The notes under the pieces were generated by a model. That model did no database searches and was not told where the DNA came from. It saw only the letters and a list, made by a program, of their open reading frames with translations. The translations under genes were made by a program, and so were the position numbers. From assembly GCF_028765165.1 (NCBI RefSeq), contig NZ_JARADB010000002.1, positions 558,001-622,000 on the forward strand: a stretch of DNA of 64,000 bases, in the 5' to 3' direction. Numbering within the stretch: position 1 is the stretch's first letter; each line of letters opens with the position of its first letter. This document shows positions 17,907 through 26,709 of the stretch, one piece after another. This DNA is from Paenibacillus sp. MAHUQ-63 (GTDB lineage: Bacteria; Bacillota; Bacilli; Paenibacillales; NBRC-103111).

Positions 17907-18740
17907 ATGTCATCGGATAAAGAACGGTTGGATATCCTGCTCCTGGAGCAGGGATATTTCGAAAGCAGGGAGAAAGCAAAGGCCGCCATTATGGCTGGCC
18001 TTGTTTTTGCTGATGAAGAGCCCGCAGATAAGGCTGGAATGAAAATTAGCAGGAAAGCCGTCCTGAAGGTGAAGGGAGCGGTCCATCCTTATGTAAGCAG
18101 GGGGGGCCTCAAGCTGGAGAAGGCGCTTAAGCAGTTCGGCATCGATCTGAACGGCGCGGTGATGCTCGATATCGGGGCGTCTACAGGCGGTTTCACGGAT
18201 TGCGCGCTGCAGCATGGAGCCGCCATGGTTTATGCGGTCGACGTGGGCTATAACCAGTTGGATTGGTCGCTGCGGAACGACGAGCGCGTCCGGGTGATGG
18301 AGAGAACGAATTTCCGCTACACGACGATGGATGATTTGGACGGGCCGCGGCCAACGTTTGCCAGCATCGATGTCTCCTTTATTTCGCTGCGCATTATTTT
18401 ACCTCCGCTTAAGGGAATATTGTTAAATCAAGGCACGGTTGTCGCCCTCATTAAACCGCAGTTTGAAGCAGGCAGGGAGAAGGTAGGCAAATCAGGCGTC
18501 GTGCGCGACCCGGAAGTACATGAGGACGTTCTCACCATGGTGCTCTCGTTCGCAGAGGAGCTTGGTTTCCGTCTCAAAGGATTGACGTATTCACCGATTA
18601 CGGGCGGAGAAGGAAATATTGAATTCCTGGCCTACTGGTCGAGCGACTCGGATGACGGCGCCATGCCGGCTCATGCAGCCTCAATGAAAGAGCTCATCGC
18701 CGCAACGGTGAAAGAAGCGCAGAAATTGCATGGCAAATAA
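17907..18740 (+). CDS. tlyA: TlyA family rRNA 2'-O-methyltransferase
   Basis: A 277-residue protein with an N-terminal S4 RNA-binding domain (RLDILLLEQGYFESREKAK) and an RrmJ-type methyltransferase domain with the SAM loop LDIGASTGGFTDCALQHGA near residue 90. TlyA enzymes methylate the ribose of 16S and 23S rRNA and affect capreomycin sensitivity. B. subtilis YqxC occupies the same place between dxs and ahrC. A terminator follows. Confidence 0.94.
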   Translation: MSSDKERLDILLLEQGYFESREKAKAAIMAGLVFADEEPADKAGMKISRKAVLKVKGAVHPYVSRGGLKLEKALKQFGIDLNGAVMLDIGASTGGFTDCALQHGAAMVYAVDVGYNQLDWSLRNDERVRVMERTNFRYTTMDDLDGPRPTFASIDVSFISLRIILPPLKGILLNQGTVVALIKPQFEAGREKVGKSGVVRDPEVHEDVLTMVLSFAEELGFRLKGLTYSPITGGEGNIEFLAYWSSDSDDGAMPAHAASMKELIAATVKEAQKLHGK

Positions 18741-18741
18741 A

Positions 18742-18786
18742 CTCATCTCAGAGTACGCCTTATTGCGGCCCGGAGATGGGTTTTTT
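18742..18786 (+). terminator. Terminator after tlyA
   Basis: CTCATCTC (18742-18749) pairs with GAGATGGG (18773-18780), then six T. The loop is long and may hold a second small hairpin. Confidence 0.75.
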
Positions 18787-18844
18787 CACATCCATTAAAG
18801 GATTTTCCCGAATGGCCCGCGAATAGTATGGCGAGGTGAGGGAC

Positions 18845-19297
18845 ATGGAAAATGGCGATAGGACTGTCATTTTGCTCATTCTGATACTTGTTGTGGGATT
18901 CTTGATTTGGCGTTTTCAGCGCTGGCTGGAAGGACCTGTGAAGAGACGTTCATGGATTCCGAGACATTCAGAAGTTCCGTTGGATGACGTGGTTGAACTC
19001 CTAGAAGGAGCCGGCTTCGACGTCATTGCCGGCAAGACCAAAATCCCGATCTCCATGACCGTGAATGATAGAGAGCGGTTGGAAAGTCGGCTCTTCATCG
19101 ACTACTTCGCACAAAAAGATGAGCAGGTCTATCTGGTGAAAGTAGCGAAAGAGCGCAAACCGCTCGAAATGACAGGCAGCAGCGTGCGCGATATGCTCAT
19201 GGCGTACAGCTTGATTTATCCTGAGGCGGACGGGGTGCTGTATGTGGATATGGCGCTGAACAAAATTAAAAAAATCACATTTCATATAGAGGTGTAA
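18845..19297 (+). CDS. Hypothetical membrane-anchored protein before argR
   Basis: 150 residues: an N-terminal membrane helix ([17 protein letters not shown]) followed by a soluble alpha/beta domain that ends [23 protein letters not shown] do not recognise a named family. The ATG at 18845 follows GAGGTGAGG, preferred over the GTG inside that site at 18836. It lies 2 bases from argR and is probably co-transcribed. The soluble part has the look of a nuclease-like or Holliday-junction-resolvase-like fold, but that is only an impression. Confidence 0.75.
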   Translation: MENGDRTVILLILILVVGFLIWRFQRWLEGPVKRRSWIPRHSEVPLDDVVELLEGAGFDVIAGKTKIPISMTVNDRERLESRLFIDYFAQKDEQVYLVKVAKERKPLEMTGSSVRDMLMAYSLIYPEADGVLYVDMALNKIKKITFHIEV

Positions 19298-19299
19298 GC

Positions 19300-19749
19300 A
19301 TGAAAGGTCAAAGGCATGTAAAAATCAGGGAGATCATTACGAATCACGAAATCGAAACACAGGATGAATTGGTCGAATCCCTTCGGGCGGCTGGCTTTCA
19401 TGTGACGCAGGCGACCGTTTCGCGCGATATCAAGGAGCTCCATTTGATCAAGATTCCGCTCGATGACGGCAGATACAAATATTCGATGCCGGCCGATCAG
19501 CGGTTTAATCCGATGCAGCGATTGCGCCGCGCGTTAAGCGACCACTTTGTCAGTATCGATTACAGCGACAATCTCGTTGTGATGAAATGTTTGCCTGGCA
19601 CTGCGAACACCATTTGCGCACTGATTGATAATTTGGAATGGGATGGCGTCATGGGAACGATCGGCGGTGATGATACGATTCTCGTCATTTGCCGCGGCAA
19701 AGAGAACAGCGTTACTTTCGTTGACGAAGTGATGTCTTTACTATCATAA
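19300..19749 (+). CDS. argR: Arginine repressor ArgR/AhrC
   Basis: Arginine-dependent hexameric regulator of arginine synthesis and catabolism. The 149-residue protein has an N-terminal winged helix ([17 protein letters not shown]) and a C-terminal arginine-binding domain ending [15 protein letters not shown]. subtilis ahrC is likewise placed directly before recN. The ATG at 19300 uses the GAGGTG at the end of the preceding gene. Confidence 0.96.
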   Translation: MKGQRHVKIREIITNHEIETQDELVESLRAAGFHVTQATVSRDIKELHLIKIPLDDGRYKYSMPADQRFNPMQRLRRALSDHFVSIDYSDNLVVMKCLPGTANTICALIDNLEWDGVMGTIGGDDTILVICRGKENSVTFVDEVMSLLS

Positions 19750-19764
19750 AGCCAGGAGGAATTC

Positions 19765-21495
19765 ATGCTTACAGAATTATCGATTCGTAACTTAGCTGTT
19801 ATTGAGCATGTGCATATTCGATTCAAATCCGGGTTTCATGTTCTGACGGGGGAAACCGGGGCAGGGAAATCCATTATCATTGATGCCTTGACGCTGATCG
19901 TAGGCGGCCGCGGTTCGTCGGACCTGGTTCGATATGGCGCGGACAAAGCGGAAATCGAAGCGATGTTCGAGCTGCCGCCTGAGCATCCCGTGTGGCGGAC
20001 GCTGGCGGAACTGGGGATCGAGGCGGATCCTGGTGAGCATCTGCTCATCCGACGGGAAATTACGGCGACGGGCAAAAGCTCCTCCCGGATCAACGGGCAG
20101 CTCGTGAATCTGACCATGCTGCGCCAAACCGGCGAGTGGCTGGTTAATATCCACGGCCAGCACGAACATCAATCACTCCTGGATGACGAGGAGCATATTC
20201 ATTCACTCGATTTGTTCGGCGACGAAGAGATCGCGGCGGCGATGAAGACGTACCAGAGCGCATATGACGAATATATGAAGCTGCACAAAGATTTGCGCGA
20301 GCTGCAGGAAACGAGCAAGCAAGCGCTGCAGATGCTGGATTTGTACCGGTTCCAGATCGATGAAATTTCGGCCGCGAAGCTCAAACCCGGCGAAGACGAA
20401 GCGCTTGCCGAAGAGAAGCGGAAGCTGGCGAATGCCGAAAAGCTGTATCAAAGCTCATCCGAGGCATACGATTTCCTCTATGCGACGAACCGCGGCTTGG
20501 ATGCGGCGGGCAAGGCGGTCTCGAGAATCCAGGACATCGTCCAATTGGATCCGGCTAAGCTGACGCCGCTGCTGGAACAAGCGCAGTCTGCCTACTATCA
20601 GCTGGAGGATGCCGCCTATCAACTGCGCGATTATAGGGACGGGATTGAGTTCAATCCTGCACGGCTCGATTATATCGAACAAAGATTGGATACAATTACG
20701 TCTTTGCGCCGAAAATATGGAGAGAATATTAAAGAGATCTTAACCTACCTGGATAAAATAAAAACAGAAGTGGATACCATCGAAAATAAAGATGAGCATA
20801 TCCGCAAAATTGAAGACAAGCTTGCTGTTATGGAGAAGCAATTGAGCGTCGCCGCTCTGGATCTGTCGCATCTGCGCCGCGGCATCGCCCAGCAGCTCGC
20901 CGCGCAAATCGAGCATGAGCTGCGCGATTTGCAGATGGAGCGCACGCAATTCCGCGTGCAGGTGGAACAAGTGCTGGACGAGCGCAGCGGCATCGAGGTG
21001 GAAGGCAAGCGCGTCAAATTTAACCGTTCGGGCATCGATCAGGTTGAATTCCTCATGGCCCCGAACCCGGGCGAGCCGCTGCGCGGGCTCAGCAAAATTG
21101 CGTCCGGCGGGGAGCTGTCGCGCATTATGCTGGCCATGAAATCGATTTTTGCCCGGATCGACCAAATTCCTGTTCTTGTCTTCGACGAGGTGGATACGGG
21201 TGTCAGCGGCCGCGCAGCGCAAGCGATCGCGGAGAAAATGTCCAACCTGTCCGACAACTGCCAAGTTTTTTCGATTACCCATTTGCCTCAAGTCGCTTCC
21301 TTCGCTGACGTGCATTTCTATATCCGCAAGGAAGTGGATCAAGAAAGAACGTTCACGCGCGTACAAGATATGCCGGACGAAGGCCGGATCGAGGAGCTGG
21401 CCCGGATGCTCGGCGGGGTGGAAGTGACGGAAACGACGCTCCATCATGCCGGGGAAATGCTTGCCATGGCAAGAAATAAGAAAGCAAGGGCATGA
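19765..21495 (+). CDS. recN: DNA repair protein RecN
   Basis: SMC-like ATPase acting early in double-strand break repair. The 576-residue protein has Walker A GETGAGKSI near residue 30, a central coiled coil, the ABC signature region SGGELSRIMLAMK near residue 450 and Walker B VLVFDEVDTGVSG near residue 470. The ribosome binding site is AGGAGG. Full length. Confidence 0.97.
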   Translation: MLTELSIRNLAVIEHVHIRFKSGFHVLTGETGAGKSIIIDALTLIVGGRGSSDLVRYGADKAEIEAMFELPPEHPVWRTLAELGIEADPGEHLLIRREITATGKSSSRINGQLVNLTMLRQTGEWLVNIHGQHEHQSLLDDEEHIHSLDLFGDEEIAAAMKTYQSAYDEYMKLHKDLRELQETSKQALQMLDLYRFQIDEISAAKLKPGEDEALAEEKRKLANAEKLYQSSSEAYDFLYATNRGLDAAGKAVSRIQDIVQLDPAKLTPLLEQAQSAYYQLEDAAYQLRDYRDGIEFNPARLDYIEQRLDTITSLRRKYGENIKEILTYLDKIKTEVDTIENKDEHIRKIEDKLAVMEKQLSVAALDLSHLRRGIAQQLAAQIEHELRDLQMERTQFRVQVEQVLDERSGIEVEGKRVKFNRSGIDQVEFLMAPNPGEPLRGLSKIASGGELSRIMLAMKSIFARIDQIPVLVFDEVDTGVSGRAAQAIAEKMSNLSDNCQVFSITHLPQVASFADVHFYIRKEVDQERTFTRVQDMPDEGRIEELARMLGGVEVTETTLHHAGEMLAMARNKKARA

Positions 21496-21562
21496 AAGTA
21501 TAGATAGTCATCATTTTCAGTTATAAAACAGGGGGAGTGAGGTTAACTTATAGGTACGCATT

Positions 21563-21580
21563 TGACGACGCAGTTCGTCA
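21563..21580 (+). repeat. Short inverted repeat before spoIVB
   Basis: TGACGA (21563-21568) and TCGTCA (21575-21580) flank a 6-base loop in the recN-spoIVB gap. It has no T-run. It could be an operator or a small leader hairpin. Confidence 0.4.
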
Positions 21581-21605
21581 GGGGCCTAAGGATGTGTGAG
21601 GGAGC

Positions 21606-22955
21606 GTGAAGATATTGCAATCCAGCAAAAGGAAAAGATTGTTCGGACTCCTGCTCGTCTTCTTCGTTTGTATGGTAAGTTTGTCTCCGCCTTTTCAAAG
21701 CTTTGCCTCATTCCCCCAGGAACTCCGTTTATTCAGCGGTCAAGGGAAGCAGCTGCAACTAGCGATGCCGGTCAGTGCGCAGGTAATTGTGAAGGACCCG
21801 GACATTGTGAAGGTGAACGGCAATGCTCAGCACTCATTTCAAGTTAATCTAGGCGAACCTATTTCGTTACAATCCGACCGCTCCGGGCAGACGGAAATGA
21901 AGCTCAAGCTGTTCGGGGCCATTCCGATCAAAACGGTTAAAGTGAATGTCGTACCTGATCTTAAGGTTATACCCGGAGGTCAAACGATCGGCGTGAAAAT
22001 TAAGTCCGCCGGCATTCTGGTTGTGGGTCATCACTTGGTAACTGTTGCCCCAGACCAAAAAGTTTCTCCTGGGGAAGAAGCGAAAATTCAAGTGGGCGAT
22101 TTGATCACGAAAATCAACGGCAAGGATTCGAAGGATGTTAGCAAAGTTGCCGATTTGGTGACCAAATCCGGCGAAAGCAAAACACCGTTGGACCTCAAAA
22201 TTCTTCGCAACAATGAAGAAATTTCCGTTAAGCTTCAACCTGTCTACGACGTTGTGGACAAGTCTTACCGCTTAGGGTTATATATCCGCGATTCCGCGGC
22301 AGGCGTAGGCACGCTGACATTCTATGCCCCTGATCAGGGGGTTTACGGAGCTTTGGGTCATGTCATCACGGATATGGATACGCAAACCCCGATTATCGTC
22401 GGCGATGGCGATATCGTCTATTCCAATGTGACGTCCATCTCCAAGAGCCACAATGGGGATCCGGGTGAAAAGCACGCCACGCTGTACAAAGACAGCAAAG
22501 TTATCGGCAATATCGAGCGCAATACGGCCTTCGGCATATTCGGCAAGATGTATGCCGCGCCAGACCACAGTATAGAGAAAGAAGCGATCCCCGTTGCTTT
22601 CGCTGAGGAAGTCAAGGAAGGACCGGCCCAAATCTATACCGTCGTCGAAGGGCAGAAGGTCGAGAAATTCGATATTCAAGTCGTTCACGTATCCAAGCAG
22701 GATTCACCGGGAACGAAGGGGATGGTGATCAAAATTACCGACCCGCGCTTGCTGGATAAGACCGGCGGCATCGTGCAAGGAATGAGCGGCAGCCCCATTA
22801 TCCAGAACGGCAAGTTGATCGGCGCGGTCACGCATGTGTTCGTCAACGACCCGACTAGCGGGTATGGCTGCTTCATCGAATGGATGCTTCAAGATTCCGG
22901 GATCATTCTGAGACCGACCGGCGGAGCATCGTCCAAGGAACCAAAGGCTAGCTAG
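21606..22955 (+). CDS. spoIVB: SpoIVB serine peptidase (SigK checkpoint)
   Basis: SpoIVB is made in the forespore, crosses the membrane, and cleaves SpoIVFA to start SigK activation. The 449-residue protein has an N-terminal signal/anchor helix (LFGLLLVFFVCMVSLSP), a PDZ domain (about residues 125-215) and an S55 peptidase domain. The catalytic serine region GMSGSPIIQNGK is near residue 396, and a conserved His lies in YGALGHVITD. The GTG start follows GAGGGAG. spo0A follows, as in Bacillus. Confidence 0.95.
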   Translation: MKILQSSKRKRLFGLLLVFFVCMVSLSPPFQSFASFPQELRLFSGQGKQLQLAMPVSAQVIVKDPDIVKVNGNAQHSFQVNLGEPISLQSDRSGQTEMKLKLFGAIPIKTVKVNVVPDLKVIPGGQTIGVKIKSAGILVVGHHLVTVAPDQKVSPGEEAKIQVGDLITKINGKDSKDVSKVADLVTKSGESKTPLDLKILRNNEEISVKLQPVYDVVDKSYRLGLYIRDSAAGVGTLTFYAPDQGVYGALGHVITDMDTQTPIIVGDGDIVYSNVTSISKSHNGDPGEKHATLYKDSKVIGNIERNTAFGIFGKMYAAPDHSIEKEAIPVAFAEEVKEGPAQIYTVVEGQKVEKFDIQVVHVSKQDSPGTKGMVIKITDPRLLDKTGGIVQGMSGSPIIQNGKLIGAVTHVFVNDPTSGYGCFIEWMLQDSGIILRPTGGASSKEPKAS

Positions 22956-22980
22956 CTGCCTTTGGTTCTTTATTTTATTT
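22938..22980 (+). terminator. Terminator after spoIVB
   Basis: GAACCAAAGGC (22938-22948) pairs exactly with GCCTTTGGTTC (22958-22968), then a T-rich tract. It overlaps the last spoIVB codons. Confidence 0.85.
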
Positions 22981-23021
22981 TAACCTGTTTCTACAAGGGG
23001 TTATCCATTTTACTTTGAATT

Positions 23022-23028
23022 TGTCGAA
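23022..23028 (+). promoter_or_regulatory. 0A box 1 upstream of spo0A
   Basis: TGTCGAA, a perfect 0A box (TGNCGAA), 166 bases before the spo0A start. Confidence 0.75.
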
Positions 23029-23097
23029 AAATGTAGTATGCAGAAGATAAATATATTATTATATAAGAAAGTGAATTAAAAGAAAAGAAAAATAATA

Positions 23098-23104
23098 TTC
23101 GACA
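23098..23104 (-). promoter_or_regulatory. 0A box 2 upstream of spo0A
   Basis: TTCGACA, a perfect 0A box in reverse orientation, immediately before the SigH -35 element. Confidence 0.75.
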
Positions 23105-23131
23105 GAAGGAATTTAAGTTGAGGTGTCGAAT
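23105..23131 (+). promoter_or_regulatory. SigH promoter of spo0A
   Basis: GAAGGAATT (23105-23113), 11 bases, GTCGAAT (23125-23131) matches the SigH consensus RnAGGAwWW-N11-12-RnnGAAT at every fixed position. The start point would be near 23137. The B. subtilis spo0A gene has a SigH promoter in the same place. Confidence 0.85.
23124..23130 (+). promoter_or_regulatory. 0A box 3 overlapping the spo0A -10
   Basis: TGTCGAA, a perfect 0A box that overlaps the SigH -10 element. Binding here would be expected to block the promoter, while boxes further upstream could activate it. Confidence 0.7.
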
Positions 23132-23187
23132 ACCTTTCATAAGAGAGAATATACAAACCTGTTTAGTAGCTAAAGGAGGATTTGACG

Positions 23188-23991
23188 TTGCAAAAAATTC
23201 AAGTATTACTAGCTGACGACAATCGTGAATTTACCCATTTATTATCCGAGTTCATTGGTGAACAAGAGGATATGGAAATTGTCGGTGTTGCGTACAACGG
23301 TAATGAGGTTCTCCGATTTTTGGAACAACAACGCGAATTACCCGATGTACTCATTTTAGATATTATTATGCCTCATCTGGATGGTCTTGGCGTGCTTGAG
23401 AAAATGCGCGAAATGAACCTGCCCGGCCAACCGAAAATTATTATGCTGACAGCATTCGGTCAAGAAAACATAACACAGAAGGCTGTACAGCTTGGAGCCT
23501 CTTACTACATACTTAAGCCTTTCGATATGGAAACTTTGACGAACCGGATTCGCCAGCTTGTCGGCAGCAATGCGCCGGCATCGACGACATCGACGGCATC
23601 CGTGCCTAGAGCCAATGTCGTGCATATGCCCAAAGGCAAGAACCTGGATGCGAATATTACGAGCATCATCCATGAAATCGGCGTTCCGGCCCATATCAAA
23701 GGATATCAATATTTGCGCGAAGCGATTACGATGGTTTACAACAACATCGAAATTTTGGGCGCAATTACGAAGACGCTGTACCCGGCTATTGCCGAAAAGT
23801 ACAAAACGACGCCAAGCCGCGTCGAACGCGCTATCCGGCATGCGATTGAAGTCGCTTGGACGCGCGGCAACATCGACAGCATCTCCTTTATTTTCGGTTA
23901 CACGATCAATATTTCCAAATCCAAGCCGACGAACTCGGAATTTATCGCCATGGTGGCGGATAAGCTCAGAATCGAGCATAAGGTTTCTTGA
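23188..23991 (+). CDS. spo0A: Sporulation master regulator Spo0A
   Basis: Response regulator that commits cells to sporulation by binding 0A boxes. The 267-residue protein has a receiver domain with the acidic pocket ADDN and phospho-acceptor Asp58 in [13 protein letters not shown] variable linker rich in Ala/Ser/Thr lies around residues 130-150. The C-terminal DNA-binding domain contains the recognition region [21 protein letters not shown] at 23188 lies 7 bases after AAAGGAGGA; another TTG at 23182 is too close. Length equals that of B. subtilis. Confidence 0.98.
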   Translation: MQKIQVLLADDNREFTHLLSEFIGEQEDMEIVGVAYNGNEVLRFLEQQRELPDVLILDIIMPHLDGLGVLEKMREMNLPGQPKIIMLTAFGQENITQKAVQLGASYYILKPFDMETLTNRIRQLVGSNAPASTTSTASVPRANVVHMPKGKNLDANITSIIHEIGVPAHIKGYQYLREAITMVYNNIEILGAITKTLYPAIAEKYKTTPSRVERAIRHAIEVAWTRGNIDSISFIFGYTINISKSKPTNSEFIAMVADKLRIEHKVS

Positions 23992-24026
23992 GACGGTTAG
24001 AATCTTTGAATTGAGATTGTATAAAC

Positions 24027-24078
24027 AAGCCGCATCTTTATTGGCAACTCCGCCAATGGGAATGCGGCTTTTTATTTT
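24027..24078 (+). terminator. Terminator after spo0A
   Basis: AAGCCGCAT (24027-24035) pairs with ATGCGGCTT (24062-24070), with an inner TTGGC/GCCAA stem, followed by a T-run. Confidence 0.85.
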
Positions 24079-24139
24079 AATGTCTGCGTCCACTTTGGGC
24101 ACATTAGAGATAGAGACTTCGAAAGCGGGGACATGAAGG

Positions 24140-24373
24140 ATGAAATACGATCTAGGCCGCTGCTTGCTTAGCGAGCGATTGCAGCAATCGGGAATATCCG
24201 TAGGGGAGCTGGCACATGCGCTGCACTACAAGCCCCAGAAGCTCAGCGACTTTGCGGAAAACAAGCGCATCATGCCGTTGAAATCGGCCATCTCCATCGC
24301 CGACACGTTGGGCTGTGATGTTAAAGATTTATATGAATTAATCACACTCGAGGAGAATGTGAATGAAATATGA
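24140..24373 (+). CDS. Small XRE-like helix-turn-helix protein
   Basis: 77 residues with a single Cro/C1-type helix-turn-helix (LSERLQQSGISVGELAHALHY and the following KLSDFAENKRIMPLKSAISI), ending DTLGCDVKDLYELI. This layout is common for small single-domain regulators. Its target is unknown. It lies between the spo0A terminator and a convergent miniprotein gene. Confidence 0.82.
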   Translation: MKYDLGRCLLSERLQQSGISVGELAHALHYKPQKLSDFAENKRIMPLKSAISIADTLGCDVKDLYELITLEENVNEI

Positions 24374-24389
24374 GTAAGTGTGGAATGCC

Positions 24390-24420
24390 AGAAAGACTAC
24401 CTATCCTGGATAGGTAGCCC
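24390..24420 (-). terminator. Palindromic hairpin between HTH gene and YjcZ-like gene
   Basis: CTACCTATCC (24397-24406) and GGATAGGTAG (24408-24417) form a perfect 10-bp stem. On the minus strand it is followed by TCTTTCT, so it could end the YjcZ-like transcript. The one-base gap means the real loop must open several base pairs. Confidence 0.55.
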
Positions 24421-24436
24421 TTCTGTGAAGTCGAAA

Positions 24437-24532
24437 TTACCAAACAAATGCACTAGTGATGATAACCAGCAAGATGAAAAGTACCAAGATAGCTGCTGAA
24501 GAAGTATAACCTACACCAGTTCCACAACTCAT
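24437..24532 (-). CDS. YjcZ-family sporulation miniprotein
   Basis: A 31-residue protein beginning MSCGTGVGY, followed by a single hydrophobic helix (ILVLFILLVIITSAFVW). The Gly/Tyr head and short membrane tail fit the YjcZ/YczN-type sporulation miniproteins of Bacillales. GGAGG lies 9-10 bases before the ATG. A SigK-like promoter is found upstream, consistent with late mother-cell expression. Function is unknown; such proteins are thought to sit in spore membranes or coat. Confidence 0.82.
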   Translation of the reverse strand: MSCGTGVGYTSSAAILVLFILLVIITSAFVW

Positions 24533-24573
24533 TCGAATCAACCTCCAACTGAGATTTGGTTTGTGTTTCGAAA

Positions 24574-24602
24574 TAGCTTATGACCTAGTTTCGAGGAATG
24601 TT
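24574..24602 (-). promoter_or_regulatory. SigK-like promoter of the YjcZ-like gene
   Basis: On the minus strand CATAAGCTA (24582 down to 24574) fits CATAnnnTA exactly, and AC (24601-24600) lies 17 bases before it. The start point would be about 35 bases ahead of the ATG. Confidence 0.65.
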
Positions 24603-24733
24603 TGGGCGAGCTGACTGATTGTGCTCATGTCCCGCGTGCGGAAAAATATTTGGAACCAAACTCCGAAACCATACGTTATACATCTAATCAAACATCCTAA
24701 TCGCGTAGGGTATAAGCTTGGAGGCTAAGAAAT

Positions 24734-25819
24734 TTGGTTACGTTGTTCTCGATTGTTGCGGCTGTCGTTGTTGTGGTTGTTTTGTTTATGTATATGTATC
24801 CGGTTTTCGGCAGAAGACCTTCAACGAAGAAGATGCAGGCATTCGCCCGTTCCCCCCAATTTAAGCAAGGGAAATTTCATAATCCGGTTCCGACGATGAT
24901 GAATATGAGCTTCTCAACCGGAATGGGCATTTTGCGGGAATTTATGAAAAACACCCCGAACCGGCGGCCGTCGTCGCCGCTGCGGATGGATACGCCATCG
25001 TTCGGGAAGGATACCGAAACGCAAGTGACATGGTTCGGGCACTCGGCTTCCTTATTGACGATCGACGGTAAGTCGCTGCTGCTGGATCCGATGTTCGGCA
25101 GAGCCGCTTCCCCCTTCCCCTGGTTCGGCAAGGGGCGGTACAGCGGTGGATTGCCGTTTGATATCGTGCAGCTGCCCGTTATTGACGCGGTGCTGTTATC
25201 CCATGACCACTACGATCACTTGGATTATGGCTCCATTATGAGAATCAAGCATAAGGTGAAGAAGTTTCTTGTACCATTAGGCGTCGGCGGCCATTTGATG
25301 AGATGGGGGATTCCCCCGGAGTCAATCGCCGAATACGATTGGTGGGATGAGCTTACCTATGAAGGATTATCAATCGCATGCACGCCTGCCATTCATTTCT
25401 CAGGAAGAAGCATGACGGACCGCGGCGCTACGCTGTGGTGCTCATGGGTCATCAAAGGGAACCGTTCGAGCGTGTTTTTCAGCGGAGACAGCGGGTATTC
25501 GCCGCATTTCCGAGCGATTGGCGATAAATACGGGCCGTTCGATGTAACGCTGATGGAATGCGGCCAATACGACGAGCGCTGGCCGGATATTCATATGATG
25601 CCGGAGCAAACGGTTCAGGCCCATCAGGACGTGAGAGGAAAGCTGTTGATTCCGATCCATTGGGCCGCCTTCACTTTGGCACTGCACGATTGGTTCGATC
25701 CCGTAGAGCGGGCAACGCAGGCAGCACATGCCAAGCAGCTGGCTGTGGCAACCCCGTTAATTGGCCAAACGGTCCGTGTGCACGGCGGGCAATTTCCGAC
25801 AGCGGCCTGGTGGAAATAA
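24734..25819 (+). CDS. Metallo-beta-lactamase-fold hydrolase (UlaG/NAPE-PLD-like)
   Basis: 361 residues. An N-terminal membrane helix (FSIVAAVVVVVVLFMYMYP) is followed by a metallo-beta-lactamase domain. The metal motif SHDHYDHLD gives His157, His159, Asp161 and His162, and a downstream FFSGDSGYSPHF supplies the bridging Asp. The sequence is closest in feel to the NAPE-PLD/UlaG-type branch that acts on phosphodiesters. The substrate is unknown. The TTG at 24734 follows GGAGG. No partner gene suggests a pathway. Confidence 0.88.
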   Translation: MVTLFSIVAAVVVVVVLFMYMYPVFGRRPSTKKMQAFARSPQFKQGKFHNPVPTMMNMSFSTGMGILREFMKNTPNRRPSSPLRMDTPSFGKDTETQVTWFGHSASLLTIDGKSLLLDPMFGRAASPFPWFGKGRYSGGLPFDIVQLPVIDAVLLSHDHYDHLDYGSIMRIKHKVKKFLVPLGVGGHLMRWGIPPESIAEYDWWDELTYEGLSIACTPAIHFSGRSMTDRGATLWCSWVIKGNRSSVFFSGDSGYSPHFRAIGDKYGPFDVTLMECGQYDERWPDIHMMPEQTVQAHQDVRGKLLIPIHWAAFTLALHDWFDPVERATQAAHAKQLAVATPLIGQTVRVHGGQFPTAAWWK

Positions 25820-25910
25820 CCATGGCAGCGCATGAGAACTGGATACTGGGTCTGCCGCATGGTATGATGGGTAGGTTGGCAGACAAGTAATCAGGAGAGA
25901 AGAATAATTT

Positions 25911-26336
25911 ATGGTTGAACAAAAAAGTGAAAGAAAATTTCATTTCCTGGGCGTACTGTTGGGCGTGGCCGTTGACAATTTGGGAACCTTATTCACCAGC
26001 GCGATCATCGGCACCCTTTATTTCGGCAGCGGTCCGGTGAATGAACAGGATGTCAATGCGGTTTATTCGAATGCTGCACTCTTGCTTCTGTTACTTCTAA
26101 TAGGCTTATTCTGGTCATTCCTTGGCGGATTCGTCGCGGCAAAGGTTGCCAAGCGCGCTGAATATTTCAATGCAGCCTGCATTGGCGTCATCGGGGCAGC
26201 GATCGGGTTCGACTCGATGTTAACCAATGACGGCATTCCGTTATGGTACGAATTAGTCGGCTTCTTCGCCATTGTGCCGATATCCTTGTTAGGCGGTTAT
26301 TTGGCCTTGAAGAGGAAGAAAGCTCCTTTGAAATGA
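25911..26336 (+). CDS. Hypothetical four-helix membrane protein
   Basis: 141 residues with about four membrane helices and a basic C-terminus (LALKRKKAPLK). No family recognised. The ATG follows GGAGAG. The helix pattern is like that of TIGR04086-type small membrane proteins, but I cannot name it. A strong terminator hairpin follows. Confidence 0.72.
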   Translation: MVEQKSERKFHFLGVLLGVAVDNLGTLFTSAIIGTLYFGSGPVNEQDVNAVYSNAALLLLLLLIGLFWSFLGGFVAAKVAKRAEYFNAACIGVIGAAIGFDSMLTNDGIPLWYELVGFFAIVPISLLGGYLALKRKKAPLK

Positions 26337-26346
26337 ATATGCACCT

Positions 26347-26380
26347 CTGAAGACTCGGCTTCGGCCGGGTCTTCAGTTCT
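26347..26380 (+). terminator. Terminator with UUCG tetraloop
   Basis: CTGAAGACTCGGC (26347-26359) pairs with GCCGGGTCTTCAG (26364-26376) around a TTCG loop, an exceptionally stable cUUCGg tetraloop, followed by a modest T-rich tract. Confidence 0.75.
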
Positions 26381-26438
26381 ATATCGGGATTGCGCTATAA
26401 TACATGTGAGCAAGTCAATCGGCGAAAGGAAGGATAAT

Positions 26439-26669
26439 ATGCCTAAATATGCTAATGCAAGCGCGGAGGCGACCGAGTTTTTGCGGCAACAAACAGGAAG
26501 CGGCCAACTAGAATGTTATACATATATTGATCCGGATCAGACGGAAGACAGCTTTTTCATCGTCAAGACCAGTAATAAAGTAATTCATGTTTCTTTTGCG
26601 GAAATTACATATGAGACTAGCTCATACACAAGCTTGCTGGAAGGACTTTACCGCGCCATCTATGAATAA
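26439..26669 (+). CDS. Hypothetical 76-residue protein
   Basis: A small soluble acidic protein with the segments ATEFLRQQTGSGQLECYTYID and SNKVIHVSFAEITYE. I do not recognise it. The ATG at 26439 follows GGAAGGA; an upstream in-frame GTG has no ribosome binding site. TATAAT at 26396-26401 may be its promoter. Confidence 0.7.
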   Translation: MPKYANASAEATEFLRQQTGSGQLECYTYIDPDQTEDSFFIVKTSNKVIHVSFAEITYETSSYTSLLEGLYRAIYE

Positions 26670-26709
26670 GTGCATGGCAGGCCGCTAGATAAAGGAGGGG
26701 ACTGAAATC

